From the NCBI RefSeq assembly GCF_030272615.1, contig NC_081408.1:766047330-766111329 (forward strand): a stretch of 64,000 nucleotides of DNA, written 5' to 3'. A model generated the notes under the pieces. That model searched no databases. It worked only from the letters and a program-made list of their open reading frames with translations, and was not told where the DNA came from. How positions within the stretch are numbered: the stretch's first letter is position 1; the number at the start of each line of letters is the position of its first letter. Both the position numbers and the translations under genes were made by a program. Origin of the DNA: Cryptomeria japonica (Eukaryota; Streptophyta; Pinopsida; Cupressales; Cupressaceae). This document shows positions 60,949 through 64,000 of this stretch, one piece after another.

Positions 60949-62343
60949 TGTAGACGTCTAAAAATGGTCAATGCTTGCGGAGTCATACTTTAACATTTGC
61001 ACATTGCCTTATTTTAGGGTTTTTACGTTGCATTAACATTTCTTCTATGTTGCGCACTTGGTCTTTATCATTTGCGAGCATCGAGTCCTTCTTCTACATT
61101 CTTCATTTTTCTCGCTTCCGAATTAGGTCTTGTCGATAGCAATCTTCAGTCATGATTTTGGTTGATCTTATCCTGTCCCATCATGGTGCGTGCTCATTTA
61201 TCATCATTTTGGACATCGTTAATCCTAATTGATGATAGAATTAGGGTTTTGTCCTCTTGTTGATCTCGTCATTTTACGATCGATTCGTCATCGATCCTTG
61301 TCCTTGTCAATCTTGTCATTTTGTGATCGATTTGTCACCGATCCTTGTCCTTTTCAATCATGTCAATTTGGATCAATTAGTCATTGTTCCTCATCAATTG
61401 GTGCCTATCAATTTGATCTCCTTGTCAATCTTGGTCAACTTGTCATTGATTTTTGTTAACCAGTCTCAATCATTTGTCAACATTGGTCCTTTGTCAATCA
61501 AAATCATGATCGAATCGACATTAATTTCTTGTTGTCTTGACCTAATTTCTTGTCATCTTATTTCTAGGGTTTTATGATTTGATCATTTAATCCTTTTCTT
61601 CTTCTTGGTGGGTTAAATAAATCTATTTATTTAGTCCTAGGTCTTTTTCATGAATTAATTAATGGATGAAAACCTATTAATTAATTCACCTAATTTCTAT
61701 TTCATCTTTTTCCTCAATTTTCCAATTTACTAATTTCTCCTAATTCCTAATTTCTATTTCTCTTATTTTCTTCAATTTTTCTAATTTTTCCCCTCATTTT
61801 CTCCTATGTTTATGCTTCCATTTGTTGCAATCATGGAGGCTATTTTCTCTCTTCCCTTTTGTCATGGGACTGGTATTTTAATGTTGTCATAATTTGTCAT
61901 AATTTTGTCAATCAATCAGTCTTGCATGTCAATCTTGTCATAATTTGTCATAATTTTTCCATTCATGATTTTAATTTCCATTCAAATCTCTTCATGCTAA
62001 TCTTGTCCTCTCTCCAATTTGTCTATAAATTAGATGATTTTCTTCAATGAATCAACCATGCTTCTAGTATCCTTATGCTACAGTTTTCATCTTGTCAATC
62101 TTACTTGCTTTCATACTTGCATTTTGCACTTGTAGGTGAGATCCACAAACAAAATAATTTGAAGGAGAAAGAAGGACAATGGAGGTCAATTGAAAGAGAC
62201 ATTGGTGATGGATTTTCATTTATTTTGAATGTCTTATTTTCAATTCTTCTATTGATTTTAATTAGGATTTATTTCATTGCAATTTGGCTTTGTGGTTAGC
62301 TAATATCTATTTGCTTTGATGATTTCCAATTTCCTGATATACA
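60949..62343 (+). repeat. 3' LTR of element C
   Basis: 1395 bp from TGTAGACGTCTAAAA to CCTGATATACA, followed by CTTTT. The internal words match the left LTR over its first 1.2 kb. Confidence 0.75.
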
Positions 62344-62349
62344 CTTTTT

Positions 62350-63141
62350 TTTATTTCTTTCATCTCTCCAATTTCATAGGCAGACAAAGGTCCAATGATT
62401 TGATTAGTTGAATAATTATTCAAGCCATGACATTCTTCAATTGCACACTTCTTAAGTTTGTAGAGTTTAGTTAGTGTCAACAAGATCTTTCTTGTCTTGA
62501 AGACTTCTGGATAAAATTGTGTAATCAATTTCTTCTCTTTTCAAGCTTTCTCATCTTGATGATAGATCATGGAGCATGATCTGAAATGTTGATGAAATTT
62601 TTTATCACATTGTTTTATCCAGAAGCCTTCAAGATATTTATCCTGGAATGTGGAAATTCATTGCATCTAAGATCTTTCTTATGGCATCACCTTCTTCCAA
62701 TGTTCCACCAACACCTCTAATATCTTCTACAACATAATTCACTCTATGTATGTAGTTCTCAACACCTTCATCATCTAACATTCTTAAAAACTCATAATTC
62801 TATCTCATATTCATCAACCTAGCTTGCTCTGTCTTCGGGTCTCTTTCATATACATAAAATAATTTGTTCCATATTTCCTTATCTTCTTTTGATCCCTTAA
62901 ATTTACTGAATATTGCATCACTCAAGAAATTGAATATTATTTTCCTAGATTTTTCATTAGTCTCATGATTCTAAATTTCATTCTCAGTCTAAGATCTATT
63001 CCATGGAGGTGTATAACCAGTCTTGATAATATCCCAGATTTCATTATGTAAAGTGTCCAAATAGGATTCCATCCTATCCTTCCAATAAGAGAAGTTTGTT
63101 ACATCAAACAATGATGCTTTAAGATGAAGTTATTATGCCAT
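62350..63141 (-). pseudogene. copia gag N-terminal part, element B
   Basis: UBN2-type gag read on the minus strand: SLFDVTNFSYWKDRMESYLD, then IWDIIKTGYTPP, KEIWNKLFYVYERDPKTEQA, then LLDDEGVENYIHRVN-like residues, TLEEGDAIRKIL, and after a frame change the 73-codon piece at 62307-62528 (EVFKTRKILLTLTKLYKL, IIGPLSAYEIGEMKEI). Stops and a small palindromic insertion (62492-62641) interrupt it. The protein would form the particle. Coding is cut at about 62350 by element C and resumes at 50712 with a lysine-rich stretch and AFNVSNLAKDE. Confidence 0.8.
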
Positions 63142-63186
63142 TCTGGATCTACCTCAAATAATTAATCTTTCCAAAGAGGAACCAAT

Positions 63187-63198
63187 GCTTTGATACCA
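63187..63198 (-). promoter_or_regulatory. primer-binding site, element B
   Basis: Minus strand TGGTATCAAAGC, one mismatch to the initiator tRNA-Met complement, two bases from the LTR end. Confidence 0.8.
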
Positions 63199-63200
63199 AT

Positions 63201-63435
63201 TTTTGAACACATGGTAGGACTAAAAGGGTGGGGGGCGGGTGGGGGCGGGGGGGGGGCGGGGGGTGAATCAGTCTAGAACTTAAAAATAGATAAATTATAA
63301 TCAAAATTCAACCATTCAACAATAATATTGAAAACACATCAATGATCAACACAAGAACATCAGATTTACGTGGAAAACCCAAACAAGAAAAAAACACAGT
63401 GAGAATCTAACTCGCAATATAAATATGAATGATTA
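63201..63435 (-). repeat. 5' LTR of element B (3' end only)
   Basis: About 235 bases alike to the left end of the 24892-26252 LTR (AGATAAATTATAA, ATTCAACCATTCAACAATAA, CACAATATAAATATGAATGA words). It contains a G-rich run on the plus strand (63229-63263) absent from the other LTR. After about 63435 the two LTRs no longer match. Confidence 0.75.
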
Positions 63436-63780
63436 TAATTTTTTATCTCTCTCACAAATGTTAATGCATTTGAAATGGAGGTAAATGAAAACTAGCTTGG
63501 TGCCTAAATAGAATCAAATGCAAATTATAAATTGAATCCACTTAAAATTTAATTCCTTGAGGAGAGTTTGATAGCCAATGAAACACCAAAGATAATATAC
63601 TGACTTAGACTACGACCTAATTTCAAAACAAAGTGATTTTTTTACCCAAAGGTAAATCAACTACAAATTTACACCAATCTCACAGGTTTGTGCATCCAAA
63701 ATTCCATGGATTGTTAGCTTGATTGCCAATTTTTGTTACTATTTTGCTGGTTGATGCTACAACAAAAAAATTATGAATGA
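63436..63780. other. unassigned sequence within or after the element B 5' LTR
   Basis: No match with the element B 3' LTR and no recognisable coding. It could be an insertion into the LTR, an old rearrangement, or LTR sequence too diverged to see. Confidence 0.4.
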
Positions 63781-64000
63781 TGTTAATTCTATGAGGATCT
63801 GCTTAATACTGAGAGAGGGGTGAATTAGTATTAATACCAATTTGAAACTTTAAACCCAAATCAAACTTACAACAAATCCAACTTCATTTACCACATATGC
63901 CAATTCATTAAACAATATCGATAACCACTGATAAATATGTGATAAACTGCTATAACCAGTGTATTCAGAAATAATGAATAAACTAAAGATAATCAATAAC
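63781..64000 (-). repeat. partial LTR, related to the solo LTR at 2464
   Basis: Starts TGTTAATTCTATGAGGATC on the plus strand, with ACTGAGAGAGGGGTGAATTAG, matching the layout at 2464 onward. No primer-binding site lies to its left, so it is a 3' LTR or solo LTR of a minus-strand element that continues beyond the window. Confidence 0.65.

Larger units (their letters stand above)
50718..62343 (+). mobile_element. LARD-like LTR element C without coding capacity
   Basis: Two long direct repeats start TGTAGATGTATAAAAATGGT (50718) and TGTAGACGTCTAAAAATGGT (60949). The right one ends ATATACA at 62343. Flanks CTTTT (50713-50717 and 62344-62348) are a perfect, though low-complexity, target duplication within element B gag. 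A purine tract AAAGAGGGGCAAAA precedes the right LTR, giving plus orientation. Outside the nested copia element D, the internal part is only about 3 kb and lacks reverse transcriptase or integrase, so it would be non-autonomous. Confidence 0.75.
24892..64000 (-). mobile_element. Ty1/copia element B, host of all later insertions
   Basis: A minus-strand copia element pulled apart by two insertions. From its 5' side: LTR end at 63201, PBS, gag (63141 to about 62350), [element C], gag C-terminus and protease (50712 to about 49960), [hAT-like element], pre-integrase to RNase H (29219 to about 26480), polypurine tract and 3' LTR (26252-24892). Evidence that these belong together: LTR ends at 24892 and 63201 are alike over about 230 bases, and domain order is complete and non-overlapping. 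Conceptual coding also continues across both empty sites. The right LTR is not complete in the window. Confidence 0.8.

Noticed and set aside
60500-60961. 153-codon plus-strand frame
   Set aside because: Runs into the element C LTR and resembles no domain; treated as chance.

Overview
The window looks like intergenic DNA of a large-genome vascular plant, most likely a gymnosperm. That placement is an inference from AT-rich sequence, dense and deeply nested old retrotransposons, L1-type LINEs carrying an RNase H domain, and iMet-primed Ty1/copia elements. I found no intact ordinary host gene. Nearly all recognisable coding sequence is transposon-derived and broken by stops or frameshifts. All alignments were done by eye.

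Left third (1-24 kb). A degenerate Ty3/gypsy gag-protease remnant (about 1.5-4.3 kb) is split by a solo LTR (2464-3916). A full-length but dead L1-type LINE follows (about 6.3-19.6 kb; ORF1, endonuclease, RT, zinc finger, RNase H). It has been invaded by a tandem tRNA-derived SINE dimer (10.27-10.6 kb) and by copia element E (11639-18384, target duplication AAATC). A solo LTR with a perfect CTAGT duplication lies at 21008-22141. After it come a decayed retrocopy-like coding fragment (22.2-23.5 kb), a tRNA-SINE (23.70-23.88 kb) and a pyrimidine/(AC)n tract.

Right two thirds (24.9 kb to the window end). This is one Russian-doll structure built on minus-strand copia element B (3' LTR 24892-26252; PBS and 5' LTR end at 63.19-63.43 kb). 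Two insertions interrupt B. The first is a roughly 20.7-kb hAT-like DNA transposon (29228-49951). It has imperfect inverted termini, an 8-bp near-duplication and TTCGCC motifs clustered at both ends. It carries a hAT transposase gene on the plus strand. It also carries, on the minus strand, a long coiled-coil-encoding gene remnant (about 40.7-44.7 kb) and a small intact ORF (48524-48940), neither of which I recognise. Copia element A (32172-39469) sits inside the transposase gene. The second insertion is a non-coding LARD-like LTR element C (50718-62343), which contains a well-preserved Tnt1/Tork-like copia element D (54252-60243, perfect GTGTG duplication).

How the parts relate. Order of events, oldest first: B; then the hAT-like element and C; then A and D. 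Each junction is supported by target duplications and by split reading frames that match across the insertion. Frames in A, D and most of E are kept while stop codons replace Gln, Arg or Trp codons, which fits decay of methylated cytosines. The most unusual material is the hAT-like element with its minus-strand passenger genes, and a short unrecognised coding family with recognisable copies at about 22.4 and 48.7 kb and a weaker one at 47.0 kb.
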